Notes: generated by a model not told the origin, from the letters alone. DNA of 64,000 nucleotides from SHVO01 sp050250575 (GCA_050250575.1 JBFWOJ010000001.1:124001-188000), one strand, 5' to 3'; counted from the stretch's first letter, positions 16,990 to 27,044 are shown. A program made the numbers and translations.

Positions 16990-17465
16990 GAGCCGTCACT
17001 CTTATGTGGGTTCCGCTGGCCGTGGGCGTGGGCGTGTCGATGTTCCTGCTGAAATATAAAGTTCAGGGACTCGAAGACGCGCTGATCGCCAAAGAGGCGC
17101 AGATCGTGCGCGATCGCGGCGCGATCCGCGTGCTCGAGGCCGAATGGACCTATCTGAACGATCCGGAACGCCTGCGGCAGTTGAGCGCCGAGCATCTGGG
17201 CTTCGGACCGCCGGCCGTCATCAACATCGCCGACATCTCGGCGCTGCCTGTGCGCGGCGCGACAGCGCGTCCGGCGGAAAGCACGCCCGCGGACAGCGAT
17301 CCGCTCAAGTCCTTCAAACCTCAGTTCCAAACCGAATTGCGGTCGCTGCCTGCGGCGCCCGCTCCGCGAAGCCCCAGCGTTGTGTCGGTCACCGTTGCCC
17401 GTCTTCAGCGCTTGTTGTTTCCGACCGCCGCTGGGGCGACGTCGGCTACGTCGGACCGCAAATGA
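16986..17465 (+). CDS. ftsL: Cell division protein FtsL
   Basis: This bitopic divisome protein forms a coiled-coil complex with FtsB and FtsQ and helps activate FtsWI. The 159-residue protein has an N-terminal membrane segment (TLMWVPLAVGVGVSMFLL) and a helical stretch (YKVQGLEDALIAKEAQIVRD) with the typical LEAEWTYLNDPERLRQLS motif. The tail is Pro/Ser-rich and of low complexity. The sequence is poorly conserved in general, so the call rests on topology, the motif and position between rsmH and ftsI. Start is GTG, overlapping the rsmH stop (GTGA); the stop overlaps the ftsI ATG. Confidence 0.88.
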   Translation: MRAVTLMWVPLAVGVGVSMFLLKYKVQGLEDALIAKEAQIVRDRGAIRVLEAEWTYLNDPERLRQLSAEHLGFGPPAVINIADISALPVRGATARPAESTPADSDPLKSFKPQFQTELRSLPAAPAPRSPSVVSVTVARLQRLLFPTAAGATSATSDRK

Positions 17466-19351
17466 TCACGCGCGTGAAGAAACAGCGTCCGTTCCTTTAT
17501 CCCGGTGAGGAAGTACGACCCGCCGGCCAGGGTAAACTGCGGCTGCACGGCATGACGATGCACGCGATCGAGACCGGTCGCATGCGGCTGTTCGTCACGG
17601 CGGGACTGTTCGCGCTCTCCTTTGCCGCGATCGGCCTGCGCCTCGTTGACCTGATGCTGGTCACCGGCGGCTCCAGCGCACGCACGGCCCGCGCCGCATC
17701 GGCGCCAGCGCCGCTTTCGAGCCGTGCGGACATCGTCGACCGCAATGGAGTCATCGTCGCCACCAATCTGCCGACAGTGAATCTCTATGCCGACGCGCAA
17801 AAGGTGCCGGATGCGCGCGCCGCAACGGAAAAGCTTCTCAAGGTGCTGCCCGAGCTGAAATACGACGACGTCCTGCGGCGCCTTGCCTCGGGACAGCGCT
17901 TCATCTATCTCGCCCGTCACCTGACGCCGCAACAGCAGCAGGAGGTCAACGACCTCGGTATCCCGGGCTTTGCATTCGAAGCGGCGCAGCGTCGCATCTA
18001 TCCGCACGGCTCACTGTTCTCGCATGTTATCGGCGCAACCGATGCAGACAATATCGGCGTCGCCGGCATCGAGCGGACGTTCAACGAAACCCTGACGCAG
18101 GACTCCGCGCCGTTGCGTTTGTCCCTCGACGTGCGCGTCCAGCACGTCGTCCGCGAAACGCTCGCGGCCTCGATCTCACGTTATCGCGCGCTCGCCGGCA
18201 GCGCCGTCGTCATGGACGTGCGGAACGGGGAAATCGTCTCACTTGTTTCCCTGCCGGACTTCGATCCCAAGGCGATGGGGACCGCCTCGACGGACGCGCG
18301 TTTCAACCGCGCGACCCTCGGCCTGTACGAGATGGGCTCGACCTTCAAGCTTTTCACCGCCGCCATGGCGCTCGAGGAAGGCACCGCCAATCTCAATTCA
18401 ACCTATGACGCCAGCCAGCCGATCAAGATCGGCCGTTTCTCCATCGACGACTTCCATGGCCTCAACCGCGTGGTCACGGTTCCGGAGATCCTGATCCATT
18501 CGTCGAACATCGGCGCCGCCAAAATGGCCCTCGCCGCCGGCACCGACGTCCAGAAGATCTATATGAAGAAGCTCGGCCTGATGTCGCCGCTGAAGCTGGA
18601 GCTACCCGAGGTAGGCACGCCGCAGTACCCGCAGACCTGGCGCGAGATCAATACCATCACCGTCTCCTACGGCCATGGCATCGCCGTGACGCCGGTGCAT
18701 GTCGTGAGCGGCGTCAGCGCGCTCGTCAACGGCGGAACCCTTTTTGACGCCACCCTCATCCGCCGGAACGGCCCGGCGGAGGGAACGCGCGTGCTTTCAG
18801 CCAAGACGTCGCTGGCCATGCGCGCCCTGATGCGCCTGATCGTGGTCGATGGCTCCGGTCGCCAAGCCGATGCCCCGGGATACCTGGTCGGCGGCAAGAC
18901 CGGGACCCCGGAAAAACTCACATACCGCGGCGGCTATAATCAGTCCTCGCTACATCCTTCTTTCGTAGGCGCTTTCCCGATCGACGACCCGCAGTACGTG
19001 ATCCTCGTCATGCTCGACGAACCGAAGGGAACGCGTGAGACCGCGGGGTTCGCGACGGCAGGCTGGAATTCAGCGCCGACGGTGGGACGCATCGTGAACC
19101 AGATCGGCCCGATGCTCGGGGTGTATCCGATGGGCCACACCGAATCCTTCGAACCGCTCGCCTCACTGCTGCCGCTTTATAACGGTAACAGCAATGAATA
19201 TGCCGCGCCCATCGTGAAAGCCGTGGATACCCGCACCGCACCGCCCGCACCTGTGAAAACGGCGCTGCCCGTCGACACTTCTCCCGCTGACGACATCGGT
19301 GAGCTGATCGAACGCGCGCCACAGACGGAGGGCGCCGGTGCGACTCAGTGA
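17462..19351 (+). CDS. ftsI: Penicillin-binding protein FtsI (PBP3), septal transpeptidase
   Basis: This class B PBP cross-links septal peptidoglycan. The 629-residue protein has a short cytoplasmic tail, one membrane segment near 43-66, a pedestal domain beginning with the S-R-A-D-I-V-D-R-N motif near 87-95, and the transpeptidase domain. The active-site motifs are S293-T-F-K296, S347-S-N349 and K479-T-G481. The ATGA overlap with ftsL fixes the start. The last 14 bases overlap murE. The C-terminal 70 residues are a low-complexity Ala/Pro-rich tail. Confidence 0.96.
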   Translation: MITRVKKQRPFLYPGEEVRPAGQGKLRLHGMTMHAIETGRMRLFVTAGLFALSFAAIGLRLVDLMLVTGGSSARTARAASAPAPLSSRADIVDRNGVIVATNLPTVNLYADAQKVPDARAATEKLLKVLPELKYDDVLRRLASGQRFIYLARHLTPQQQQEVNDLGIPGFAFEAAQRRIYPHGSLFSHVIGATDADNIGVAGIERTFNETLTQDSAPLRLSLDVRVQHVVRETLAASISRYRALAGSAVVMDVRNGEIVSLVSLPDFDPKAMGTASTDARFNRATLGLYEMGSTFKLFTAAMALEEGTANLNSTYDASQPIKIGRFSIDDFHGLNRVVTVPEILIHSSNIGAAKMALAAGTDVQKIYMKKLGLMSPLKLELPEVGTPQYPQTWREINTITVSYGHGIAVTPVHVVSGVSALVNGGTLFDATLIRRNGPAEGTRVLSAKTSLAMRALMRLIVVDGSGRQADAPGYLVGGKTGTPEKLTYRGGYNQSSLHPSFVGAFPIDDPQYVILVMLDEPKGTRETAGFATAGWNSAPTVGRIVNQIGPMLGVYPMGHTESFEPLASLLPLYNGNSNEYAAPIVKAVDTRTAPPAPVKTALPVDTSPADDIGELIERAPQTEGAGATQ

Positions 19352-20819
19352 ATTGCTCGAGGAACAGGGTATGGACGCCCGCGCGCTAAAGGACCTCGAT
19401 ATCACCGGGCTGACCGCAGACTCCCGCGCGGTCAAGCCCGGCTATCTGTTCGCCGCGCTGCCCGGTCTCAAGGATGACGGCCGCAGCTATATCGCCGACG
19501 CGGTGGAGCGCGGCGCGTGCGCGGTGCTTGCGCCGCCGGGCACCGACCTCGGCGCCGAGCGCGCGGATGCGCGCGGCAATGTCATTCGCCTGATCACGGA
19601 CAGCAATCCCCGCCGCCGCTTCGCGCTGATGGCCGCTCGGTATTTCGGCGCCCAGCCGGAGATTGTCGCTGCCGTCACCGGCACGAACGGAAAAACCTCG
19701 ACCGCTCATTTTGCCCAGCAGCTTTGGACGCACCTCGGCCACAAAGCCGGTTATCTCGGCACCCTGGGCGCCTTCGGGCCTGGGCTGACGGTGGAAGGAA
19801 GTTTGACCACGCCCGATCCGGTGCGCTTGCACGCCCTTCTCGCCGACATGGCGAAGAACGGCGCCACCCGCGCCGCGATGGAGGCCTCCAGCCACGGACT
19901 GCATCAGTTTCGCGTGGACGGGGTGAAGATCTCCATCGGCGGCTTCACCACTTTCACCCGCGACCACCTCGACTATCACGGCTCGATGGCCGCGTACCTC
20001 GCGGCGAAAATGCGCCTGTTCTCCGACGTGATGGTGGCCGGCGGCATCGCCGTGCTCAATGCCGACACGCCCGAGTTCAATGCACTTGAAGCGTCGTGCC
20101 GCCTGCGCGGTCATCGCGTCATGGGATACGGCAAACAGGGCGATGCCTTGCGCCTCGTCGGCGTGTCCGTCGAAGGCGACGCACAGGTTCTCGATCTCGT
20201 CGTGCTCGAAAAAAGCTATCGCGTGCGGCTGCCGCTCGCCGGCTCGTTCCAAGTCGGCAACGCTGTATGCGCGCTCGGATTTGTTTTGGCATCCGGCGCC
20301 GACCCCCGAAGCGCCGTTGCCGCCCTCGAATGCCTGACCGGCGTGCCGGGGCGGATGCAACGCGTCGGATTCCACAAGTCCGGCGCTCCGGTCTATGTCG
20401 ATTACGCGCACACCCCAGATGCGCTCGAGACCGCCCTGCTCGCCTTGCGCCCTCACGCGGCGCGGAACCTGGTCGTCGTATTCGGCTGCGGCGGCGATCG
20501 CGATCGCGGCAAGCGCAGAATCATGGGCGATATCGCGCAACGTCTGGCCAACGACGTCATCGTCACCGACGATAACCCGCGGACCGAAGATGCCGCAGCG
20601 ATCCGTGCCGAGGTAATGCAGGGCTGCCCGAATGCGAAGAACATCGGCGATCGCGCCGAAGCCATCGCCATGGCCGTGAGTGCGTTGAAAGCCGGCGATG
20701 TCCTGCTGCTGGCCGGCAAGGGCCACGAGACCGGCCAGATCACCGGCACGACCGTCATCCCCTTCAGCGACGTCGATGAAGCCAAGCGCGCCCTCGGTCT
20801 GGGAGGCGCTGCATCATGA
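19338..20819 (+). CDS. murE: UDP-MurNAc-L-Ala-D-Glu:meso-diaminopimelate ligase
   Basis: MurE adds the third residue of the stem peptide in the cytoplasm, using ATP. The 493-residue protein has the Mur-ligase P-loop TGTNGKT at 114-120. The substrate motif DNPR at 412-415 is the signature for meso-DAP rather than lysine, as expected in a Gram-negative. The carbamylated-lysine region (STPD-like LTTPDPVRLH) is also present. GTG start overlaps the end of ftsI by 14 bases; the stop overlaps murF as ATGA. Confidence 0.97.
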   Translation: MRLSELLEEQGMDARALKDLDITGLTADSRAVKPGYLFAALPGLKDDGRSYIADAVERGACAVLAPPGTDLGAERADARGNVIRLITDSNPRRRFALMAARYFGAQPEIVAAVTGTNGKTSTAHFAQQLWTHLGHKAGYLGTLGAFGPGLTVEGSLTTPDPVRLHALLADMAKNGATRAAMEASSHGLHQFRVDGVKISIGGFTTFTRDHLDYHGSMAAYLAAKMRLFSDVMVAGGIAVLNADTPEFNALEASCRLRGHRVMGYGKQGDALRLVGVSVEGDAQVLDLVVLEKSYRVRLPLAGSFQVGNAVCALGFVLASGADPRSAVAALECLTGVPGRMQRVGFHKSGAPVYVDYAHTPDALETALLALRPHAARNLVVVFGCGGDRDRGKRRIMGDIAQRLANDVIVTDDNPRTEDAAAIRAEVMQGCPNAKNIGDRAEAIAMAVSALKAGDVLLLAGKGHETGQITGTTVIPFSDVDEAKRALGLGGAAS

Positions 20820-22246
20820 CGCTGTGGAATGCGAAAGACGTAGCGGCCGCGACCGGTGGAAAGGGTTCAGGCTCCTGGACCGCGAGCGGTGTCTCGATCG
20901 ACAGCCGCACCGTCGCCAAGGACGATCTGTTCGTTGCGCTGCAGGGGCCGAACTTCGATGGCCATGATTATGTGGTGCAGGCCCTGGAGAAAGGCGCGGC
21001 GGCTGCGCTCGTGCACCGTGCGGTCAAGGACTCCGACAGGTACCATGATCGCCTCGTAGTGGTTAAAGATACGTTTCTCGCGCTGCAAGATCTGGCGAAG
21101 GCGTCACGGGCGCGCACAAAGGCCCGCATCATCGCCGTCACGGGAAGCGTCGGAAAGACCGGCACCAAGGAAGCTCTCAAGCTTGGGCTGTCGGTGCAGG
21201 GCAAGACCCATGCATCCGAGGGCAACCTCAACAATCATTGGGGCGTGCCGCTATCGCTCGCGCGCATGCCCGCGGACGCGAAGTTCGGCGTATTCGAGCT
21301 CGGCATGAATCACGCCGGCGAGATTGCGCCGCTGTCGAAGCTCGTGCGCCCCCATGCAGCCGTGATCACGACGGTGGAAGCGGCGCACCTCGAATACTTC
21401 AATTCCGTCGCCGAGATCGCCGACGAGAAGGCCGCGATCATGGCCGGCCTCGAGCCCGGCGGGTCCGTCGTGCTCCCGCGCGACAATCCGCATTTTGCGC
21501 GCCTGTCGGCCGCGGCGAAGAAATACAACGTCAGCAACGTCGTGGCTTTCGGAACGGCGGGGGATTCAAAAGCCAGCCTTGTTGCGTGGTCGCTCACTCC
21601 GGACGGCACGCAAGTGGCCGCCGAATTCGACGGCCGGCGCATCATGTACGATATGATCGTCAGCGGCCGGCATTGGGCCTTGAACAGCGTCGCCGCCCTG
21701 GCCGCGGTGATCGCGATCGGCGCGGATCATCACCTGGCCGCCGGCGCGCTGGCGAAACTGGCCGCTCCGGTCGGACGCGGCGCGCGCACCCGCGTCGCCG
21801 TGGACGGCGGCTCGGTCATGGTGATCGACGAGAGCTACAACGCAAGCCCTGCGGCGGTGCGCGTGCTGGCCGATACCCTCGCCCAGATGCACCAGCCCGT
21901 CGGCGGGACGCGCGGCGGGCGCCTGATCATGGTGCTCGGCGACATGCTCGAGCTCGGGGCCGCCGCGCCGGCGCTGCACGCCGACCTCGCCGAGAGCTTG
22001 AAGCTTGCCGACATCCATCTCGTCTTCACCGCCGGGCCCTTGATGAAACACCTGCACGATGCCCTGCCCGCCGAGATGCGCGGCGCTCACGCGGCGGATT
22101 CAAAGGCGCTGGTGCCGCAGGTTCTCGCGGCCGTGCGCGCCGGCGACGTGGTTGCGGTGAAGGGCTCGCACTCCAGTCACATGCATGTCGTCGTGGACGC
22201 CTTGCGCGCCCTGAAGCCAACGCCCAAAGCCGCCAACGGGACCTAG
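20816..22246 (+). CDS. murF: UDP-MurNAc-tripeptide:D-Ala-D-Ala ligase
   Basis: MurF completes the UDP-MurNAc-pentapeptide by adding D-Ala-D-Ala. The 476-residue protein has the P-loop TGSVGKT at 109-115, followed by the MurF-type TKEALKLGL. The NLNNHWGVPLSLARMP and VFELGMNHAGEI motifs are typical of MurF, as is DESYNASPAAVRVLAD near 338. The N-terminal domain begins with the substrate-recognition SIDSRTVAKDDLFVAL. The start ATG overlaps the murE stop. mraY follows after 4 bases. Confidence 0.96.
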   Translation: MTLWNAKDVAAATGGKGSGSWTASGVSIDSRTVAKDDLFVALQGPNFDGHDYVVQALEKGAAAALVHRAVKDSDRYHDRLVVVKDTFLALQDLAKASRARTKARIIAVTGSVGKTGTKEALKLGLSVQGKTHASEGNLNNHWGVPLSLARMPADAKFGVFELGMNHAGEIAPLSKLVRPHAAVITTVEAAHLEYFNSVAEIADEKAAIMAGLEPGGSVVLPRDNPHFARLSAAAKKYNVSNVVAFGTAGDSKASLVAWSLTPDGTQVAAEFDGRRIMYDMIVSGRHWALNSVAALAAVIAIGADHHLAAGALAKLAAPVGRGARTRVAVDGGSVMVIDESYNASPAAVRVLADTLAQMHQPVGGTRGGRLIMVLGDMLELGAAAPALHADLAESLKLADIHLVFTAGPLMKHLHDALPAEMRGAHAADSKALVPQVLAAVRAGDVVAVKGSHSSHMHVVVDALRALKPTPKAANGT

Positions 22247-22250
22247 GACC

Positions 22251-23333
22251 ATGCTGTATTATTTGTCAGCGCTCTCGACAGATTTCCCGGCGCTCAACGT
22301 CTTCCGGTACATCACGTTCCGCACCGGCGGCGCGGTGATCACGGCACTCCTGGTCGCATTCGTCTTCGGCCCCGCGATCATCCAGTGGCTGAAGCGGCAA
22401 CAGGGCTATGGCCAGCCGATCCGCACAGACGGACCGCAGAGTCATCTCATCAAACAAGGCACGCCGACGATGGGCGGCGCGATGATGCTCCTCGGGATCA
22501 CGATTGCGACGCTGCTGTGGGCCGACCTTTCCAACCGGTATGTCTGGGCGGTGATGATCGTCACGCTCGGATACGGCCTCATCGGCTTCCTGGACGATTA
22601 TCGCAAGGTCACCAAGCGCTCGTCCAAGGGCGTAGCGGGCAAGAGCAAACTGGTCTTGGAAATCCTCCTGGCCGGCGCGGCCACCTATTGGATCTCGACG
22701 ATCAGCGCCGATGACATGTCGACCAAGCTCGCCATGCCGTTCTTCAAGGATGTATTGCTCGACCTTGGCATCATGTACGTCCCGTTCGCGGTCTTCGTGG
22801 TGGTGGGCGCCGCGAACTCGGTGAACCTCACCGACGGCCTCGACGGCCTCGCCATCGTCCCGGTGATGATCGCCGCGGGCGTGTTCGTCGCCATCGCCTA
22901 CCTGATCGGCAACATCGTGTTCGCCAATTACCTCCAGGTTCATCACGTTCCCGGCGCCGGCGAACTCGCCGTGTTCTGCGGCGCCATCGTCGGCGCCGGC
23001 CTCGGCTTCCTCTGGTTCAACGCGCCGCCGGCGATGGTGTTCATGGGCGACACCGGCTCGCTGGCCCTCGGCGGCGCGCTCGGCTCCGTCGCCGTGGTGA
23101 CCAAACACGAGATCGTGCTCGCGATCGTCGGCGGGCTGTTCGTGCTCGAGACCGTTTCCGTGATCGTGCAAGTGGCCTCGTTCAAGCTGACCGGCAAGCG
23201 CGTCTTCAGGATGGCGCCGCTGCACCATCACTACGAAGAGAAAGGATGGGCCGAGCCGACCATCGTCATCCGCTTCTGGATCATCGCCGTGATCCTCGCC
23301 GTCGCCGGCCTCGCCACCTTGAAGCTGCGGTGA
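22251..23333 (+). CDS. mraY: Phospho-MurNAc-pentapeptide transferase
   Basis: MraY moves phospho-MurNAc-pentapeptide onto undecaprenyl phosphate to make lipid I in the inner membrane. The 360-residue polytopic protein (about ten membrane segments) has all family motifs: KQGTPTMGGAMM, FLDDYRKV with the paired aspartates, NSVNLTDGLDGLA, GFLWFNAPPAMVFMGDTGSL, and the HHHYE box in APLHHHYEEKGW. The stop TGA shares one base with the murD ATG. Confidence 0.97.
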   Translation: MLYYLSALSTDFPALNVFRYITFRTGGAVITALLVAFVFGPAIIQWLKRQQGYGQPIRTDGPQSHLIKQGTPTMGGAMMLLGITIATLLWADLSNRYVWAVMIVTLGYGLIGFLDDYRKVTKRSSKGVAGKSKLVLEILLAGAATYWISTISADDMSTKLAMPFFKDVLLDLGIMYVPFAVFVVVGAANSVNLTDGLDGLAIVPVMIAAGVFVAIAYLIGNIVFANYLQVHHVPGAGELAVFCGAIVGAGLGFLWFNAPPAMVFMGDTGSLALGGALGSVAVVTKHEIVLAIVGGLFVLETVSVIVQVASFKLTGKRVFRMAPLHHHYEEKGWAEPTIVIRFWIIAVILAVAGLATLKLR

Positions 23334-24730
23334 TGCGAATGGTTCCCACCCCGCGTTATGCCGGCGAGCGTGTTGTCGTGATGGGCCTCGGCAAGTCCGG
23401 CCTGTCCGCGGCCGCCTCGCTGCGCGCGAGCGGAGCCAAGGTGCAGGTGTGGGACGACCAGCCGGCGCAAGTGCAGGAGGGCACGGCGCGCGGCTTCAGC
23501 GCGTTCGACGGCGCGCAGATGAACCTCGAAGGCGTGCGCACGGTCGTCTGGAGCCCGGGAATTCCGCACACCCTGCCGAAAGTCCACCCCCTGGCCGCGC
23601 GCGCGCGCGCCGCCGGCGTCGCGCTGACCTGCGACGTCGACCTCCTGGTGGAAGCCCAGACCGACGCGACGGTCATCGGCATCACGGGGACGAACGGAAA
23701 GTCGACCACAACGGCGCTCGCGGCGCATGTCTTCAAGCACGCCGGCCGAAAGGCGGCGGTGGGCGGCAATATCGGCATCCCCGCGCTCGAGCTCGAACCG
23801 CTCGGCCTCGGCGGCACGTATATCCTCGAGCTCTCTTCCTATCAGCTCGAGCTGATGCCGCACCTGCATTGCGAGACCGCGGTGCTGCTGAACATCACGC
23901 CGGATCACCTCGACCGCCACGGCGGCCTCGAAGGTTACGTCGCCGCCAAGCGACGCATCTTCGCCTACCAGCGTGCGCCGCGCACGGCCATCATCGGCGT
24001 CGACGACATGCACTGCGCCGCTCTTGCCGACGCGCTGAGCCGCGACGGGCTCCACAATGTGGTGCGGATCTCCGTGCGGGCGCCCGTGACCGGGGGATTC
24101 CACGTCCAGGACGGCGTCCTGTTCGATACGACCGGCGCGCGCCCAAGAACGATCTGCGATCTCAAGACGATGGCGCGCCTGCCAGGCGCCCACAATTGGC
24201 AGAACGCGGCGGCGGTGGCGGCGATCGCCTGCACGCACGGGATGTCTCACGAACAACTGGTGGCAGGCTTCAAGACCTTCCCCGGCCTCAAGCACCGGCA
24301 GGAACTGGTGGGCGTGGTCGACAACGTGACCTTCATCAACGACAGCAAGGCGACCAATGCCGACGCCGCCGAAAAGGCGCTGCTGTGTTATGACAATATC
24401 TATTGGATCGCCGGTGGCGTGGCGAAGGAAGGCGGGATCGCGCCGCTCGCGCCTCTGTTCCCCCGGATCCGTCACGCCTTTCTGATCGGCCAGGCGGCCG
24501 ACTCCTTTGCCGATACGCTGGAGGGCAAGGTCCCCTTCGCGCTCTACGAAGACATGGAATCGGCGATCGAGGAAGCCGGCGCCATGGCGCTCAAGGAAAA
24601 GCGCCCCGGCGCCACGGTGCTGCTGTCTCCGGCCTGCGCCTCGTTCGACATGTTCAAGAGCTTCGAGCACCGCGGCGACCGCTTCCGCGAGGAAGTGCGG
24701 GCCCTGTGGCCGCAGGCGGTATCGCAATGA
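23333..24730 (+). CDS. murD: UDP-MurNAc-L-alanine:D-glutamate ligase
   Basis: MurD adds D-glutamate to UDP-MurNAc-L-Ala. The 465-residue protein starts with a Rossmann-like uridine-binding domain (VVVMGLGKSGLSAA), has the P-loop TGTNGKST at 118-125, then GNIGIPALEL, ILELSSYQLEL and LNITPDHLDRHG, and ends with the third domain (NDSKATNADAAEKAL). The start at 23333 overlaps the mraY stop (TGATG). The stop overlaps ftsW (ATGA). Confidence 0.97.
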   Translation: MRMVPTPRYAGERVVVMGLGKSGLSAAASLRASGAKVQVWDDQPAQVQEGTARGFSAFDGAQMNLEGVRTVVWSPGIPHTLPKVHPLAARARAAGVALTCDVDLLVEAQTDATVIGITGTNGKSTTTALAAHVFKHAGRKAAVGGNIGIPALELEPLGLGGTYILELSSYQLELMPHLHCETAVLLNITPDHLDRHGGLEGYVAAKRRIFAYQRAPRTAIIGVDDMHCAALADALSRDGLHNVVRISVRAPVTGGFHVQDGVLFDTTGARPRTICDLKTMARLPGAHNWQNAAAVAAIACTHGMSHEQLVAGFKTFPGLKHRQELVGVVDNVTFINDSKATNADAAEKALLCYDNIYWIAGGVAKEGGIAPLAPLFPRIRHAFLIGQAADSFADTLEGKVPFALYEDMESAIEEAGAMALKEKRPGATVLLSPACASFDMFKSFEHRGDRFREEVRALWPQAVSQ

Positions 24731-25860
24731 CCGCGCGCACGATCACGCGCCTGGACACGAGCACCGTCGGCCGCTGGTGGTGGACCGTCGACAAGTGGAT
24801 GCTGGCGGCCACCGCGCTGCTGATCGCCATCGGCATCATCCTCAACCTCGCCGCCGGACCGCCGGCCGCCGAGCGCATCGGCGCGTCGACCTTCTTCTTC
24901 GTGCGCAAGCAGATGATGTTCCTGCCGCTGGCGCTGTTCGTGATGTTCGCGATCTCGCTGCTGGCGCCGGTGAACGTGCGGCGTTTTGCGGTGATCGGCT
25001 TCCTGGTTTCGGGCGTCCTCACGCTTCTGACCCTTATCGTCGGCGACGACATCAACGGCGCACGGCGCTGGCTGTCGATCGGACCATTGCACTTCGGGCA
25101 GCCTTCGGAATTCCTGAAGCCGTTCTTTGCCGTGGTCGCGGCCTGGATGTTCGCCGAGCACAAGATGCGCGAGGATTTTCCCGGCAACGTCGTCGCGGTC
25201 GGACTGCTCGGCGCGGTCGTGCTGGTGCTTCTGGCGCAGCCGGACGTGGGCATGACGCTGGTGGTTTCCGCCGTATGGTGCGCCCAGTTCTTCATCGCCG
25301 GACTGCCGATCTTCTGGGTGATCCTGATCGCGATCATCGGTCTCGGGGCGCTGGTCGGCGCCTATTTCACCTTCGACCACGTCGCAAGCCGCGTCGACCG
25401 CTTCCTCGATCCCGCGAGCGGGGACACCTATCAGGTCACGCAGGCGATGCGTGCGTTCCAGCAAGGCGGGCTGTTCGGCCGCGGACCGGGCGAAGGCCGC
25501 GTGAAGGAAGCGCTGCCGGATGCCCATACGGACTTCATCTTCGCCGTCGCGGGCGAAGAGTTCGGCGTGTTCCTGTGCCTGCTGATCGTCGCGCTGTTCG
25601 CCTTCATCGTCATCCGCGCGCTGACCAAGGTGATGCGCGAAGAGAACCTGTTCGTGCTGCTGGCCGTCGGCGGCCTGGCCGTTCAATTCGGGCTGCAGGC
25701 CATGATCAACATGGCTTCGAGCCTTCACATGATGCCGACCAAAGGCATGACGCTGCCGTTCATCTCTTACGGCGGCTCCTCGCTGGTCGCCCTTGGTGTC
25801 GCCACGGGCATGATCCTCGCCCTCACCCGCCGCCGGCGGGATCTGGAGGGCCGTCAATGA
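24727..25860 (+). CDS. ftsW: Peptidoglycan glycosyltransferase FtsW (SEDS family)
   Basis: FtsW polymerises septal glycan strands with FtsI. The 377-residue membrane protein has about ten transmembrane segments. It carries SEDS motifs: the GARRWLSIGPLHFGQPSEFLK block near 111-131, the large periplasmic region with QVTQAMRAFQQGGLFGRGPGEG, and the C-terminal GMTLPFISYGGSSLVA. The start ATG overlaps the murD stop; the stop overlaps murG. Presence beside ftsI, murD and murG favours FtsW over RodA. Confidence 0.96.
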   Translation: MTARTITRLDTSTVGRWWWTVDKWMLAATALLIAIGIILNLAAGPPAAERIGASTFFFVRKQMMFLPLALFVMFAISLLAPVNVRRFAVIGFLVSGVLTLLTLIVGDDINGARRWLSIGPLHFGQPSEFLKPFFAVVAAWMFAEHKMREDFPGNVVAVGLLGAVVLVLLAQPDVGMTLVVSAVWCAQFFIAGLPIFWVILIAIIGLGALVGAYFTFDHVASRVDRFLDPASGDTYQVTQAMRAFQQGGLFGRGPGEGRVKEALPDAHTDFIFAVAGEEFGVFLCLLIVALFAFIVIRALTKVMREENLFVLLAVGGLAVQFGLQAMINMASSLHMMPTKGMTLPFISYGGSSLVALGVATGMILALTRRRRDLEGRQ

Positions 25861-27044
25861 GCCCGCACCGGACTCCTTACTTTATCGCGCTGGCCGCCGG
25901 CGGAACCGGCGGACATGTCTTCCCGGCCGAGGCGCTGGCGCAGGAACTGAACTCGCGCGGCCATCGACTTGTGCTGATCACCGACAAGCGCGGGGCGGCC
26001 TACGGCGGGACCCTCGGCAGCATCGAGACCCATCGCATCACGGCCGGCAGCCTGGCCGGACAGGGCGTGTTTGGCCGCGTCAAAGGTCTGGTCAACATGG
26101 GCCTCGGCGTTCTGCAGGCCAAGAAGCTGCTGGACCACCTGAAGCCCGAAGTCGTCGTCGGCTTCGGCGGGTATGCCGCGGCGCCGACCATGCTTGCCGC
26201 GCTGCAGCTCGGCCTTCCCACCGTGATCCACGAACAGAACGCGGTGCTCGGCCTGGCCAATCGCCTGCTCGCGCCGAAGGTCGACCGCGTCTGCACGTCG
26301 TTCGAACTTGCGAAGAAGATTCCCAAGGACGCCGAGATCGTCCGCACCGGGATGCCGGTGCGCTCGGCGATCATCGCCACGAGCTATACGCCATACCACG
26401 AGCCGGGCGCAGAAGGTCCGATCCGTCTTCTCGTTCTCGGCGGCAGCCAGGGCGCGCGCGTGTTCAGCGACGTGATTCCGGCGGCGATCAAGTTGCTGCC
26501 GCTCGAGCTGCGCCGGCGGATGGAGATTTCGCAGCAGAGCCGGCCGGAGGACCTCGATCGCGCGCATCAGGCTTACGTCGGCTCGGAAGCTCATGTGCAG
26601 CTGCGTCATTTCTTCGACAACGTGCCCGAACTTCTCGCCAAGGCGCACCTCCTGATCTCGCGTTCCGGCGCATCCACGGTCGCGGAAGTCAGCGCCGCCG
26701 GACGCCCCGCCCTGCTCGTGCCCTATCCCTTCGCGGCCGACGATCACCAGACCGCCAACGCGCGCACGCTCGAGGCCGCGGGCGGCGGCTGGCTGATGCC
26801 GCAAACCAAGTTCACGGCGGAATCCCTCGCCGAACAGCTGGTGCGTCTGCTGACGCAGCCCGAAGTGCTGCTGAAGGCTTCGAAAGCCGCGAGCGCCTTT
26901 GCCATTCCCGACGCCGCCAACCGGCTGGCCAACGTGGTGACCGCGGTGCTTCAAGGCGAAAAGGGCGATCGGGCCAAAGCGGAAGCGGCGGGCACGGCCC
27001 CGCCGACGGCCCCAATACAAACAATGAAAAGAGGAGCCGCCTAG
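25857..27044 (+). CDS. murG: Lipid II synthase MurG (N-acetylglucosaminyltransferase)
   Basis: MurG transfers GlcNAc to lipid I on the inner face of the membrane, giving lipid II. The 395-residue GT28 enzyme has the glycine-rich loop AAGGTGGHVFPA near 13-24, the VGFGGYAAAP loop, IHEQNAVLGLANRLL, a second glycine-rich loop LGGSQGA near 191, and the UDP-GlcNAc-binding SRSGASTVAEV and PYPFAADDHQTANA. The tail after about 365 is variable. ATGA overlap with ftsW; the TAG stop is directly abutted by the murC ATG. Confidence 0.97.
   Translation: MSPHRTPYFIALAAGGTGGHVFPAEALAQELNSRGHRLVLITDKRGAAYGGTLGSIETHRITAGSLAGQGVFGRVKGLVNMGLGVLQAKKLLDHLKPEVVVGFGGYAAAPTMLAALQLGLPTVIHEQNAVLGLANRLLAPKVDRVCTSFELAKKIPKDAEIVRTGMPVRSAIIATSYTPYHEPGAEGPIRLLVLGGSQGARVFSDVIPAAIKLLPLELRRRMEISQQSRPEDLDRAHQAYVGSEAHVQLRHFFDNVPELLAKAHLLISRSGASTVAEVSAAGRPALLVPYPFAADDHQTANARTLEAAGGGWLMPQTKFTAESLAEQLVRLLTQPEVLLKASKAASAFAIPDAANRLANVVTAVLQGEKGDRAKAEAAGTAPPTAPIQTMKRGAA

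Noticed and set aside
24507..27044. A forward frame of 845 codons from murD to the end of murG
   Set aside because: Its first part is an Arg-rich off-frame reading of murD and ftsW. Only the last part is MurG, which has its own ATG at 25857.
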